NCBI GenBank assembly: GCA_029264995.1
Contig: JAJUKC010000001.1
Location: 1 to 64,000, forward strand
DNA length: 64,000 nucleotides
Direction: 5' to 3'
From: Marinobacter sp.
GTDB taxonomy: Bacteria > Pseudomonadota > Gammaproteobacteria > Pseudomonadales > Oleiphilaceae
Part shown: positions 36,137 through 44,494 of the stretch, piece by piece
Layout: every line of letters begins with the position of its first letter
How positions within the stretch are numbered: the stretch's first letter is position 1
The notes under the pieces: model-generated
What the model was told of the DNA's origin: nothing
Databases searched by the model: none
Seen by the model: only the letters and a program-made list of their open reading frames with translations
Made by a program: the position numbers and the translations under genes

Positions 36137-36777
36137 CGCCCAGGCCTGCTGCCAATGCTCACCTTTGCGCGGCGCAACGGCGGTAGACAGGGCCGCTTCA
36201 GAAACCACGCCAAGATCAATCAGAATCTGTTCGGAGTTACGGTTGAAATCTACCCAGCCCAGGGTTCTGACCCGCTCCAGCTTGTCGCCTTTACGCTGGA
36301 ACATGGCGACACTGGGCACCGGCCCCGCCCCTCCAGGCATACCAGATTCCCGCCCTCGCGCAGGTTCGGCAAAAGCATCTTGGGGTCCGGAATGAAGGTG
36401 GTACACAGAATCAGGTCACAGGGCGAGTCCAGTTCCAGCCCGGTATCTGCCGAAGCCTCAACAACATCCACATTATGGGCGCCGTGCTTGAAAAAGCGCT
36501 CGCGGGCCTTCTCCACCAGCGCCGGGTTGCGATCAACATAGACCACCCGGTGAGCCAGATCCGCCAGCACGGCGGTCAGATAACCGGAGCCACCACCGAC
36601 ATGCGTCACCACGTGGTCTGGTTCGATCTCGGGAATCAGGCCCAGCAGGTGGCGAACCGTTTCTTCTCGGGGAATGGAGTGGCCGGTGATGGAAGGGACA
36701 AGATCGGCACCGGAAACAAAATCGGGGCGGGAAACAACAGCGAGGGCCTCAACGGCCCTCTGATAGAGTTTCTTCAT
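36116..36777 (-). pseudogene. Protein-L-isoaspartate O-methyltransferase-like gene with a frameshift
   Basis: Two overlapping minus-strand frames give one continuous methyltransferase of about 220 residues. The first starts MKKLYQRAVEAL and holds the SAM-binding HVGGGSGYLTAVLADL and a VVYVDRNP motif. It stays in family up to LREGGNLVCLEG, then turns to nonsense. The second picks up at GAGPVPSVAMFQRKG and runs to the natural end. The break falls at the C-run 36328-36331; one more base there restores the frame. Intact, it would repair isoaspartyl residues. It may be a true pseudogene or a sequencing error in a GC-rich run. Confidence 0.82.
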
Positions 36778-36803
36778 TCAGCAGTATCCGATAAAACGCC
36801 GGA

Positions 36804-37196
36804 TCAGGCCGCCTGTCGCCTCTTCAGGGCGGAAACCAGCTCGGCCTCCGGACGGGAAATTCCGCAGGTATTCATAAGATCGTCGATATCCGCGCCAAGA
36901 TCAACCAGTCGCGCTGCTTCGTCGTAAGAAATTCGCAACGGATCGTTCTGCCGCATTTCTTCCAGGGTGTTCTTGAGCTCGTGAATCTGCCGTTCACAGG
37001 CAACCAGGCGCTGGCCCACGCCAAGACTGCCACTGGTGGTAGCATGCAGTTCACGACCAAGGGTATCGCAACGCTGTTTGAGAGAAGCCTGCAAGGCCCG
37101 GATACGCCGGCCATGGATAACACCCTGAACCAGAACCAGGGTGATGGCTGCAACGGTGAGGCCCCAGGGGAGCCAGGAGGGAATGGTGAAACTCAT
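36804..37196 (-). CDS. DUF2802 membrane-anchored protein
   Basis: A 130-residue protein: one N-terminal membrane helix (about 8-27), a coiled-coil-like region (30-90, with ERQIHELKNTLEEMRQ) and a C-terminal helical segment, SYDEAARLVDLGADIDDLMNTCGISRPEAELVSAL, that looks like a helix-turn-helix-type fold. It matches PA1465, always found after cheW at the end of this chemotaxis operon. Its function is unknown; association with the polar chemosensory machinery is inferred from position. Its ribosome-binding site lies in the arm of a hairpin. Confidence 0.82.
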   Translation of the reverse strand: MSFTIPSWLPWGLTVAAITLVLVQGVIHGRRIRALQASLKQRCDTLGRELHATTSGSLGVGQRLVACERQIHELKNTLEEMRQNDPLRISYDEAARLVDLGADIDDLMNTCGISRPEAELVSALKRRQAA

Positions 37197-37198
37197 AG

Positions 37199-37236
37199 TG
37201 GACGTCTCCGTTATTGGTGACCACGGAAGACGTCCA
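37199..37236 (-). repeat. Hairpin between cheW and the DUF2802 gene
   Basis: TGGACGTCT (37199-37207) pairs with AGACGTCCA (37228-37236), extended by CCG/CGG around a bulged A. The arm nearest the DUF2802 ATG (37196) contains its GGAG. It may reduce translation of that gene or end the cheW mRNA. Confidence 0.55.
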
Positions 37237-37258
37237 TCACTGCGCTGTGAGAAGCCGG

Positions 37259-37747
37259 TTACAGCGACGCGATTTCAGCCCACTCGTGGTCTGACAGCAT
37301 CTTGTCGAATTCGACGAGAATGATCAGCTCGCCGTTCTTGTTGCACACGCCCTGGATGAACTTGGCACTTTCCTCGTTCCCCACGTTCGGTGCAGTTTCA
37401 ATTTCACTGGCCTTGAGATAAACCACCTCAGCCACGGAATCCACCAGAATACCCATCACCTGGCTGGACGATTCCATGACCACGATCCGGGTGGCATCGG
37501 TCACTTCCGCGTCCGCCAAGCCGAACCGGCGACGGGTATCGATAACCGTAACCACGTTACCCCGCAGGTTGATGATCCCCAGTACATAATCCGGGGCTCC
37601 GGGAACCGGCGCGATTTCCGTGTAGCGCAGCACTTCCTGGATCTGCATCACGTTGATGCCATAGGTTTCGTCATCCAGGCGGAAAGTCACGTACTGCAGT
37701 ACCTGATCGTCCTGGGCCTGATTTTGCTGTCCGCTCGGGGATGCCAT
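37259..37747 (-). CDS. cheW: Chemotaxis coupling protein CheW
   Basis: Adaptor of 162 residues that links chemoreceptors to CheA in the array. A CheW domain of about 140 residues follows a short Gln-rich N-terminus; conserved features are QYVTFRLDDETYGINVMQIQEVLR and VLGIINLRGNVVTVIDTRRRFGL. It corresponds to PA1464. It is downstream of parP, with 129 bases between that hold a hairpin and a possible sigma-54 element. Confidence 0.96.
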   Translation of the reverse strand: MASPSGQQNQAQDDQVLQYVTFRLDDETYGINVMQIQEVLRYTEIAPVPGAPDYVLGIINLRGNVVTVIDTRRRFGLADAEVTDATRIVVMESSSQVMGILVDSVAEVVYLKASEIETAPNVGNEESAKFIQGVCNKNGELIILVEFDKMLSDHEWAEIASL

Positions 37748-37827
37748 AGCACTCTCTCCTTCTCGGCTGCCCGGCGGGCAACCTGATCGTCAAAAATTCA
37801 TCATCAGTGCCCAATACTATAGTTAAG

Positions 37828-37843
37828 GGCACAAACCGTGCCA
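37828..37843 (-). promoter_or_regulatory. Possible sigma-54 promoter upstream of cheW
   Basis: The minus strand reads TGGCACG-N4-GTGCC with correct spacing: the -24 half is perfect, the -12 half keeps the essential GC but has two deviations. It overlaps a perfect 8-base inverted repeat (37833-37840 with 37850-37857), so the match may be a by-product of the hairpin. Confidence 0.35.
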
Positions 37844-37876
37844 GCCTCACACGGTTTCATTGAGTAACGGAACTGT

Positions 37877-38644
37877 TTAACTCATATCCAGATGGTGTTC
37901 ACGCTCTGCCCGCACCAGCAGGTGTGCCATGGTGCGCACGTCAATCAGCGCACACATGTGGTCAACCACGGTACCCGCCAGCCAGGGGCGCTTGCTGCGG
38001 GCTGTGCGCCAACGCACTTCATCCGGCCGCAGCGTAAATGACTGGGCCACATCATCGCAGGCCAGCCCCCACTCACTGTCATCCAGCCGGATCACAAACC
38101 GATAATTGTCCCGGGCACCAGCCGGTACCCGGCCAGCCATAATCCACTCGGCGGTGTCCACAACCCGCAGGTTGTGGTCCCGATCAGGCCGTATCCCCAT
38201 GTACCACCGGGGACTGCCAGGAATTGGCCGGATCTCTTCTTCAATACGATGGATGGCGCCCAACAGAACCAGCGGCACCGCCAGCTGCAACCCTGCCACC
38301 GTAAAAATCAGGCACTCAAACGGCTCTTCCGACCAGTCCGGGCGCGCCGGCGGAGTGTCGCCCGGGGCCGTTGCTGGCGCCGCTGTCTGAACCGGCTCCG
38401 GCGCTTTCTGTTCCACCACAGGCGCCTGAACAGTCGGGCGAGGACGGGTTCTGGTGACAGGCTTTGCTTCGGTTTTTACCGGCTTCGGCAGTTCCGGTTC
38501 CGGTTGCGCCACTACCGGCTCCGACTCAGGCTTTACCTGTTCTTCCTGAAGCGCTGTGCTGGTGGCGGTGTGCAGCAATTCATCCAGATAACTGGCAATG
38601 GCCGCTTCCGGCGCCGCCAGCTGTGTCATTTTTCTGTCAGCCAT
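37877..38644 (-). CDS. parP: CheW-domain polar array protein ParP
   Basis: A 255-residue protein: a short N-terminal helix, a Pro/Glu/Val-rich linker of about 75 residues (35-110), and a CheW-like domain at 110-255 starting FECLIFTVAGLQLAVPLVLL. The layout matches ParP of Vibrio, whose CheW-like domain binds CheA and receptors while its proline-rich part binds ParC, tethering arrays to the pole. It overlaps parC by eight bases and is followed by cheW, the same order as in Vibrio and Pseudomonas (PA1463). Confidence 0.88.
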   Translation of the reverse strand: MADRKMTQLAAPEAAIASYLDELLHTATSTALQEEQVKPESEPVVAQPEPELPKPVKTEAKPVTRTRPRPTVQAPVVEQKAPEPVQTAAPATAPGDTPPARPDWSEEPFECLIFTVAGLQLAVPLVLLGAIHRIEEEIRPIPGSPRWYMGIRPDRDHNLRVVDTAEWIMAGRVPAGARDNYRFVIRLDDSEWGLACDDVAQSFTLRPDEVRWRTARSKRPWLAGTVVDHMCALIDVRTMAHLLVRAEREHHLDMS

Positions 38645-39434
38645 GCTGACGCTCCTTCACCGAACCAGTTCGCTTCAGGAGGTCGTCCAACAAATGATCA
38701 TAAGCCCGGACACCGTGGGTTTCTGCGTCCAGTTGCGACGGAATAACACCAGCCTGGCTGGCATCCCGGAATTTGGTATCAACCGGTACGGCGAACCGCC
38801 AGAGGGTATCCTGATAGGTCTTGCGCAACAGATTGAGGCTTTTGACCGAGGCCTGGGTCCGACGGTCGTACAATGTGGGCACAATCATGTACGGCAATTC
38901 GTTCTTCTGGGAGCGCATGATCATCTGCAGGGTGTGCAGCATTCGCTCCAGGCCCTTGATGGCCAGAAACTCGGTCTGCACCGGAATCACCAGAAACTGG
39001 GCAGCGGCCAGGGCATTCACCATGAGCACACCCAGCGACGGTGTGTTGTCGAGAATCACGTAATCAAAGTCATCCCACAACTGGGCCAGGGCGCGGGAGA
39101 CAATCAGCCCCATACCTTCAACGCCAATCATCCGACGCTCCAGGGTGGCCAGTGCGGTACTGGCAGGCAGCAGCGACAGCCCCGGGCAACCGGTATCGGT
39201 GATCAGTTGCGCCGGCAGGCCTTCTGGAACCTTGCCCTGATGCTGGAACAGATCAAACACGCTGTGGGCGATGGTGTCCGGGTCATAACCAAACCAGCTG
39301 GTCAGCGATCCGTGCGGGTCCAGATCCACCACCAGCACACGCTTGCCCCGTTGGGCCAGCAATCCGCCCAGCGCGACCACCGAGGTTGTCTTCCCCACTC
39401 CACCTTTTTGATTGGCTACAGCCCAGATACGCAC
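38637..39434 (-). CDS. parC: ParA-like ATPase ParC, positions chemosensory arrays
   Basis: A 265-residue ParA/MinD-superfamily ATPase with the deviant Walker A QKGGVGKTTS at residues 9-18. In Vibrio and Pseudomonas the homologue recruits chemosensory arrays to the flagellated pole and directs their inheritance. Gene order parC-parP-cheW after motD supports that job over plasmid or chromosome partition; there is no parB next to it. The start is GTG at 39434, preceded by GGAG at eight bases. A near-consensus sigma-28 promoter lies 56-84 bases upstream. Confidence 0.92.
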   Translation of the reverse strand: MRIWAVANQKGGVGKTTSVVALGGLLAQRGKRVLVVDLDPHGSLTSWFGYDPDTIAHSVFDLFQHQGKVPEGLPAQLITDTGCPGLSLLPASTALATLERRMIGVEGMGLIVSRALAQLWDDFDYVILDNTPSLGVLMVNALAAAQFLVIPVQTEFLAIKGLERMLHTLQMIMRSQKNELPYMIVPTLYDRRTQASVKSLNLLRKTYQDTLWRFAVPVDTKFRDASQAGVIPSQLDAETHGVRAYDHLLDDLLKRTGSVKERQHG

Positions 39435-39489
39435 GTTTTGTTCTCCGGTAACGGCTCAGCCTGGCGCCATGCGCCGGCCTCTGTTCAAC

Positions 39490-39518
39490 TTATCGGCAAG
39501 GATACGGGTAACTTGAAA
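39490..39518 (-). promoter_or_regulatory. Sigma-28 (FliA) promoter for parC-parP-cheW
   Basis: On the minus strand TCAAGTTA, 11 bases, then GCCGATAA (39490-39497): the -10 is a perfect FliA box, the -35 matches 6 of 8, and the spacing is exact. It lies in the motD-parC gap, so these genes can be transcribed as a late flagellar unit apart from the che operon. Confidence 0.85.
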
Positions 39519-39519
39519 G

Positions 39520-39558
39520 CCGAATCGATGGTTTTGCGGCAACCCCTTGCCGATTCGG
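39520..39558 (-). repeat. Nested hairpin after motD
   Basis: An outer inverted repeat, CCGAATCG (39520-39527) with CGATTCGG (39551-39558), and an inner one, CGGCAA-CCCC-TTGCCG (39537-39552), share bases and so are alternative folds. It lies between the motD stop and the parC promoter. No T-run follows, so termination is only possible. Confidence 0.45.
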
Positions 39559-39625
39559 ACGATGAACAACAGGTAATACAGGAAGTGTGCCAGCTCAGCC
39601 ATACGCATCTGCCACCGGCAGGTAA

Positions 39626-40408
39626 TCAGCGCACCGCACCCCGGATGCTGGCATCCCGGGAGATCAGCAGAACCACCCTCCGGTTACGACGCCGCCCCTC
39701 CTCAGTGTCGTTCCGGGCCACGGGCTGGTATTGGCCATACCCAACAGCCGCCAGGCGCTCCGGCTCAATGCCTTCCATCATCAACATACGGGCCACCGCC
39801 GCTGCACGGGCAGTGGACAACTCCCAGTTGGACGGGAAGCGGCTGGTACGGATAGGCTGATTGTCGGTAAAGCCTTCCACCTTGACCGCGTTGTCGCGAT
39901 TGCGCAGTACACTGGCGATCTTTTCGATGACTTCAAAGGCGTCGTAATGGGGCTCGGCATCCCCACTGCCAAAGAGCATGCTGTTCGGCAGGTTAAGCTC
40001 AATCCACTCACTGCTGGTTTCCAGGCTCACAACACCCTGGTTGATCAGTTCGTCGAACTCCATGGCAAGCTGGCTGGCCATGGTTCGCAAGGCCTCGGTG
40101 CGGCCCTCGGCATCCAGTTCCGGATTACGAGGCGCCTCGGTAACCGGCGGCGGAATAACATCTTCATGCTGTTGTTGCGGCGCCCGGACCGGCTGGTCGC
40201 CAACGGTAACGGGCTGCAATGAGCGCTGGGGGGCGTTGAAGACACCGGTGAAGGTTTCGGACAGCACCTTGTACTTGCCCTCATTCACTGAGGATACCGA
40301 GTACATCACCACGAAAAAGGCAAACAGAAGCGTGATGAAATCCGCGTAGGAAATCAGCCAGCGTTCCTTGTTGTGGAGATCATCCTGGGGTGGTCTGCGA
40401 CGGCGCAT
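39626..40408 (-). CDS. motD: Flagellar stator protein MotD (MotB family)
   Basis: Peptidoglycan-anchoring stator subunit of 260 residues. One membrane helix (about 19-40, ISYADFITLLFAFFVVMYS) carries the conserved Asp that conducts protons. After a linker comes an OmpA-like domain at about 130-245 ending in NWELSTARAAAVARML and AVGYGQYQPVARND. In P. aeruginosa MotCD is the second stator, needed for swarming. motC is directly upstream. Confidence 0.94.
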   Translation of the reverse strand: MRRRRPPQDDLHNKERWLISYADFITLLFAFFVVMYSVSSVNEGKYKVLSETFTGVFNAPQRSLQPVTVGDQPVRAPQQQHEDVIPPPVTEAPRNPELDAEGRTEALRTMASQLAMEFDELINQGVVSLETSSEWIELNLPNSMLFGSGDAEPHYDAFEVIEKIASVLRNRDNAVKVEGFTDNQPIRTSRFPSNWELSTARAAAVARMLMMEGIEPERLAAVGYGQYQPVARNDTEEGRRRNRRVVLLISRDASIRGAVR

Positions 40409-40427
40409 AGGAAGCCCTGGCCCGGAA

Positions 40428-41168
40428 TTACTGCAGGAAGCCCCGCAGTCTCAATTCGATGGATTTCGGGTTTTCGCCCTCGGCAATGGCGATAATGCCA
40501 TCGATCATCATGTCCTCGTACCGGGTGCGCTCCTTGACGATGCCCCGCAATTTATTGGCCACCGGAAAGAACAACAGGTTAGCCAGGGCAACGCCGTAGA
40601 TGGTCGCCACAAAGGCGGTCGCGATTCCACCGCCAAGGGATTGGGGATCTTCCAGGTTGGTCATGACCTGAATCAGGCCCATGACCGCCCCGATAATACC
40701 GATCGTGGGGGAATACCCGCCCATGGCCTCATAGACCCTGGCCGACTCCAGATCGCGCTGTTCCCGGGTTTCCAGATCCACTTCCATGATGCTGCGAATG
40801 GACTCGGGCTCGGCACCATCAACCAGCAACTGCAGCCCTTTCCGGGCGAACGGTTCCGGCTCTCTTTCCGCCAACCCTTCCAGTCCCAGCAGGCCCTGCT
40901 TGCGGGCCTTGACGCTCCAGTCGATGACCTTGCCAATACCATCTTCCAGTGAGATGTAGGGCGGGACAAATACCCAGCGAACCTGCCCGAAGGCACGTTT
41001 GAGCATCGGCCAGGAGGTTTGCAGGATGGTCGCCGCCAGGGTTCCGCCAACCACGATCAACCCGGCCGGGCCATTGAACAGTGAACTGACAGCGCCACCT
41101 TCCAGCAGATTACCGCCCAGGATGGCCACGAACGCCAGGATGATTCCGAGCAGGCTCAGAATATCCAT
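40428..41168 (-). CDS. motC: Flagellar stator protein MotC (MotA family)
   Basis: A 246-residue stator subunit with four membrane helices (two near the N-terminus, two at about 145-200) and a cytoplasmic loop between them (ISLEDGIGKVIDWSVKARKQGLLGLE) that contacts FliG. AMGGYSPTIGIIGAVMGLIQVM holds the conserved proline-rich helix start. Its start overlaps the cheB stop by one base (TGATG). Confidence 0.95.
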   Translation of the reverse strand: MDILSLLGIILAFVAILGGNLLEGGAVSSLFNGPAGLIVVGGTLAATILQTSWPMLKRAFGQVRWVFVPPYISLEDGIGKVIDWSVKARKQGLLGLEGLAEREPEPFARKGLQLLVDGAEPESIRSIMEVDLETREQRDLESARVYEAMGGYSPTIGIIGAVMGLIQVMTNLEDPQSLGGGIATAFVATIYGVALANLLFFPVANKLRGIVKERTRYEDMMIDGIIAIAEGENPKSIELRLRGFLQ

Positions 41169-42313
41169 CAGCTCACACCTTCCACCAGTCGGGCGCCAAT
41201 ATCCTCCAGCGCCAGAATCTCGTCGCTCAGCCCGGCTTTGGCCACGGCCATGGGCATGCCATAGATAACGGAGGATTTCTCATCCTGGGACCAGATCACG
41301 GAACCGGACTGCTTCATCATCCGGCAGCCTTCCTTGCCGTCGGACCCCATGCCGGTGAGTATCAGCCCCAGGGTTTTGCCAGGAAAGCTCCGGGCCAGAG
41401 AACCGAAGGTAACATCCACACAGGGTTTGTAGTTCAGCCGATCATCACCCGGAAGAATCCGCACTTTCGCCTGCCCGCCACGACTCTCAATCATCATCTG
41501 CTTGCCTCCCGGCGCCAGCAGGGCCAGCCCCGGTCGAAGGACGTCGCCGTCCTCGGCCTGACGAACCTCAATGCGACACAACTTGTTGAGCCGCTCGGCA
41601 AAGGCCGGGGTAAAACTGGCCGGCATATGCTGAACCAGCACAATGGGCGCCGGAAACGAGGCCGGTAACGCCGTGAGCACCTTTTGCAGCGCGACAGGGC
41701 CACCGGTGGAGGTGCCGATGGCCACCACGCTGTAATGCCTGGTCCCGGTTTTTCTGGCGGGTCTACGAACGGGTTCAGAGGCCGAAGGTTCTTTACGGGG
41801 TTCCGGCGTGGCCGGGCGGGTCAGACGCGAACCAGAACGCTCGGCAGGCTCCCGGCGGGGTTCCGGTGCAGGTGTCGCCGGCCGCGGGGCCGCAGGCGCT
41901 GATCGGGCACCGGGCCGGCTACCGGCCACATCCAGAATGCGCTGGATGAGGATTTTCTGAAGCTGACTGGTATCCCGGGCAATTTCCTCAAAATTCTTGG
42001 GCAGGAAATCCACCGCCCCGGCTTCCAGGGCATCCAGGGTAACGCGGGCACCTTCGTAAGTCAGGGACGAGAACATCAACACCGGAGTAGGATGCTTGCG
42101 CATGATCTCGCGAACGGCAGAGATGCCGTCCATCACCGGCATCTCGTAATCCATCGTGATCACATCGGGGCGCAGTTTTTCCGCCAGTTCGACACCTTCG
42201 CGCCCGTTGGTGGCGGCGCCTATCACTTTAATCTGGCCCGAGGCCGTCAGGATTTCCGTCAGCCGTTTGCGAAAGAAGCCCGAATCATCCACGACCAGGA
42301 CAGAAACTGTCAT
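41168..42313 (-). CDS. cheB: Chemotaxis protein-glutamate methylesterase CheB
   Basis: Removes methyl groups from (and deamidates) chemoreceptor glutamates, giving adaptation. It has 381 residues. The receiver domain (1-120) has phospho-acceptor Asp55 in VITMDYEMPVMDG. A Pro/Arg-rich linker follows. The catalytic domain has the Ser-His-Asp triad: IGTSTGGPVAL, QHMPASFTPAFAERL and GMGSDGKEG. Phosphorylation by CheA activates it. No cheR is in the window. It overlaps motC by one base and follows cheA after 33 bases. Confidence 0.97.
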   Translation of the reverse strand: MTVSVLVVDDSGFFRKRLTEILTASGQIKVIGAATNGREGVELAEKLRPDVITMDYEMPVMDGISAVREIMRKHPTPVLMFSSLTYEGARVTLDALEAGAVDFLPKNFEEIARDTSQLQKILIQRILDVAGSRPGARSAPAAPRPATPAPEPRREPAERSGSRLTRPATPEPRKEPSASEPVRRPARKTGTRHYSVVAIGTSTGGPVALQKVLTALPASFPAPIVLVQHMPASFTPAFAERLNKLCRIEVRQAEDGDVLRPGLALLAPGGKQMMIESRGGQAKVRILPGDDRLNYKPCVDVTFGSLARSFPGKTLGLILTGMGSDGKEGCRMMKQSGSVIWSQDEKSSVIYGMPMAVAKAGLSDEILALEDIGARLVEGVS

Positions 42314-42346
42314 CCATTTCTCCTACACAATCCCGGAAATTCCTGC

Positions 42347-44476
42347 TCAGCCGTAGTGCTGCAGGAGGCTCGGCACATCAATAATCAGGGCGATACGGCC
42401 ATCACCGGTGATGGTGGCGCCGGCCATACCCGGCGTCCCCTGCAGGGCCCGGCCCAGAGGCTTGATCACCACCTCTTCCTGGCCAATCAACTGGTCAACC
42501 ACAAAGCCGACCTGCTTGGTGCCCATGGCCACAATCACCACGTGCGCATTCTCCGGCTCGGCCTGTCCTGCCGCCCCGTGCACCAGCCAGCGCTTGATGT
42601 GAAACAGCGGGAACACTTTGTCCCGCACCACAATGCATTCTTTGCCGTCGACAATATTGGTCTTGGTCAGATCCAGGTGGAAGATCTCCACCACATTCAC
42701 CAGCGGCAGCGCGAAAGACTGGTCACCCAGCATGATCATCAGCGTTGGCATGATGGCCAGCGTCAGCGGCACCTTGATGATAATGCTGGTGCCCTTGCCC
42801 TGCTCGGACATGATATTGATCTGGCCATTGAGCTGGCCGATCTTGGTTTTCACCACGTCCATGCCGACACCGCGACCGGAGACATCGGAAATCTGGTCTT
42901 TGGTGGAGAAACCGGCCGCAAAAATGAGATTGAAACATTCGTTATCGGTTAGACGGTCTGCCGCATCCTGGTCGTACAGGCCCTTTTCTACTGCTTTGCG
43001 ACGCAGGACATTGGGATCCATACCCGCACCGTCGTCGACGATGGACAACAGTATATGGTCGCCTTCCTGTTCCGCCGACAGGGTCACGGTTCCGGCTCGG
43101 GGTTTTCCGGCCTTCTCCCTTACGTCCGGCGCTTCGACACCGTGATCCACGGAGTTTCGGACCAGGTGCACAAGTGGGTCGGCCAGCGCCTCGACCAGGT
43201 TTTTATCCAGGTCGGTTTCCTCACCGTGCATCACCAGGTTCACTTCTTTTTTCAGGCTCCGGGCCAGATCACGCACCACCCTCGGGAAACGGCCGAATAC
43301 TTTCTTGATCGGCTGCATCCGTGTTTGCATGACGGCAGCCTGAAGATCCGTAGTCACTACGTCGAGGTTGGCCACCGCCTTGTGCATGTGTTCGTCTTCG
43401 CTTTCGGAACCCAAACGCTGCAGGCGGTTCCGTACCAGCACCAGTTCGCCCACCATGTTCATGATGTCGTCCAGGCGCTTGGTATCTACCCGAACCGTGG
43501 TTTCACCAGCGGGTGCGGCCTCACGGGCAGGCGCGGGCGCAGAGGCCGGCTTGGCAGCGGCCGTGCTCTCGGCTTTGGCTTCTGCTTTCTTTGGTTCCGG
43601 GGCCGGTTCGGCCTTGCCGGATGGAGCAGGCGCCGGTTTGGGCTCGCTGTCGGAAGACCCGGCACTTGGGCCGGCGCCCTTGCCATGCAGTTCGTCCAGC
43701 AGGTTCTCGAATTCGTCGTCGGAAATCAGATCGGCGTCAGCGGATGATTTTTCTGAACCACCGCTGGTGCTGGTATCTGCCTTGGCTGTTTCCTCTTCCG
43801 CAGGCGCGCCGGCAAACTGGCCCTTGCCGTGGAGTTGATCCAGCAAGGCCTCAAATTCGTCGTCGGTAATTTCATCACTGTCTGAGCTGCCGGCGGATTC
43901 AGCCGGATTGCTCACCTGCTCGTTGCCGGCCGGTTTCTGGCCGTCGGATTTTTCATCCGCCAACGCGTCCAGCAACTGCTCGAATTCTTCGTCAGTGATA
44001 TCGCCCTGGTCCCCTTGCTGCCCGACCTCCGCAGACGACGGCTCCGGTGCCGGGGTTGGCGCTTCCGCCGCTGGTGCATCCTCTGACTCGGGTTTGGCGA
44101 GGGCGTCCAGGGCTTCGATCAGTTCGTCCGGCGCGGGCGTTGGTTCTTCCCGGTTTCGAACTTCTTCGAACATGGCGTTAACGTTGTCCAGCGCCTCCAG
44201 AACCACGTCCATCAGTTCCGGAGTGACCTTGCGCTTGTGATTCCGGAGAATATCGAACACGTTCTCTGCCGAGTGGCAGCAGTTAACCAGTGCCTCCAGC
44301 TGAAGGAAGCCTGCGCCCCCTTTCACGGTATGGAAGCCACGGAAAATGGCGTTCAGCAGATCGCTGTCATCGGGATGCTGCTCCAGATCCACCAGCTGCT
44401 CCGACAACTTTTCGAGTATCTCGCCGGCTTCTACCAGGAAGTCCTGCAGGATCTCTTCATCAGCATCTAACGCCAT
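42347..44476 (-). CDS. cheA: Chemotaxis histidine kinase CheA
   Basis: Central kinase of the array, 709 residues. The HPt (P1) domain has phospho-accepting His49 in FHTVKGGAGF. A long acidic and Pro/Ala-rich linker (about 105-325) takes the place of a recognisable P2 domain. It holds three copies of a (I)(T/S)D-(D/E)EFE-x-LLD motif at about 160, 203 and 251. The dimerisation, HATPase (HLVRNSVDHGVE, DDGAGMD, GRGVGMDVV) and CheW-like (P5) domains follow. It phosphorylates CheY and CheB. The ATG at 44476 gives MALDADEEILQDF, the family start. Confidence 0.96.
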   Translation of the reverse strand: MALDADEEILQDFLVEAGEILEKLSEQLVDLEQHPDDSDLLNAIFRGFHTVKGGAGFLQLEALVNCCHSAENVFDILRNHKRKVTPELMDVVLEALDNVNAMFEEVRNREEPTPAPDELIEALDALAKPESEDAPAAEAPTPAPEPSSAEVGQQGDQGDITDEEFEQLLDALADEKSDGQKPAGNEQVSNPAESAGSSDSDEITDDEFEALLDQLHGKGQFAGAPAEEETAKADTSTSGGSEKSSADADLISDDEFENLLDELHGKGAGPSAGSSDSEPKPAPAPSGKAEPAPEPKKAEAKAESTAAAKPASAPAPAREAAPAGETTVRVDTKRLDDIMNMVGELVLVRNRLQRLGSESEDEHMHKAVANLDVVTTDLQAAVMQTRMQPIKKVFGRFPRVVRDLARSLKKEVNLVMHGEETDLDKNLVEALADPLVHLVRNSVDHGVEAPDVREKAGKPRAGTVTLSAEQEGDHILLSIVDDGAGMDPNVLRRKAVEKGLYDQDAADRLTDNECFNLIFAAGFSTKDQISDVSGRGVGMDVVKTKIGQLNGQINIMSEQGKGTSIIIKVPLTLAIMPTLMIMLGDQSFALPLVNVVEIFHLDLTKTNIVDGKECIVVRDKVFPLFHIKRWLVHGAAGQAEPENAHVVIVAMGTKQVGFVVDQLIGQEEVVIKPLGRALQGTPGMAGATITGDGRIALIIDVPSLLQHYG

Positions 44477-44494
44477 GCGTCACCCTCTTTATTA

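Noticed and set aside
38637..39434. ParA-like gene as part of a plasmid or chromosome partition locus
   Set aside because: No parB or parS-like site is nearby, and gene order with parP and cheW points to chemosensory array placement.
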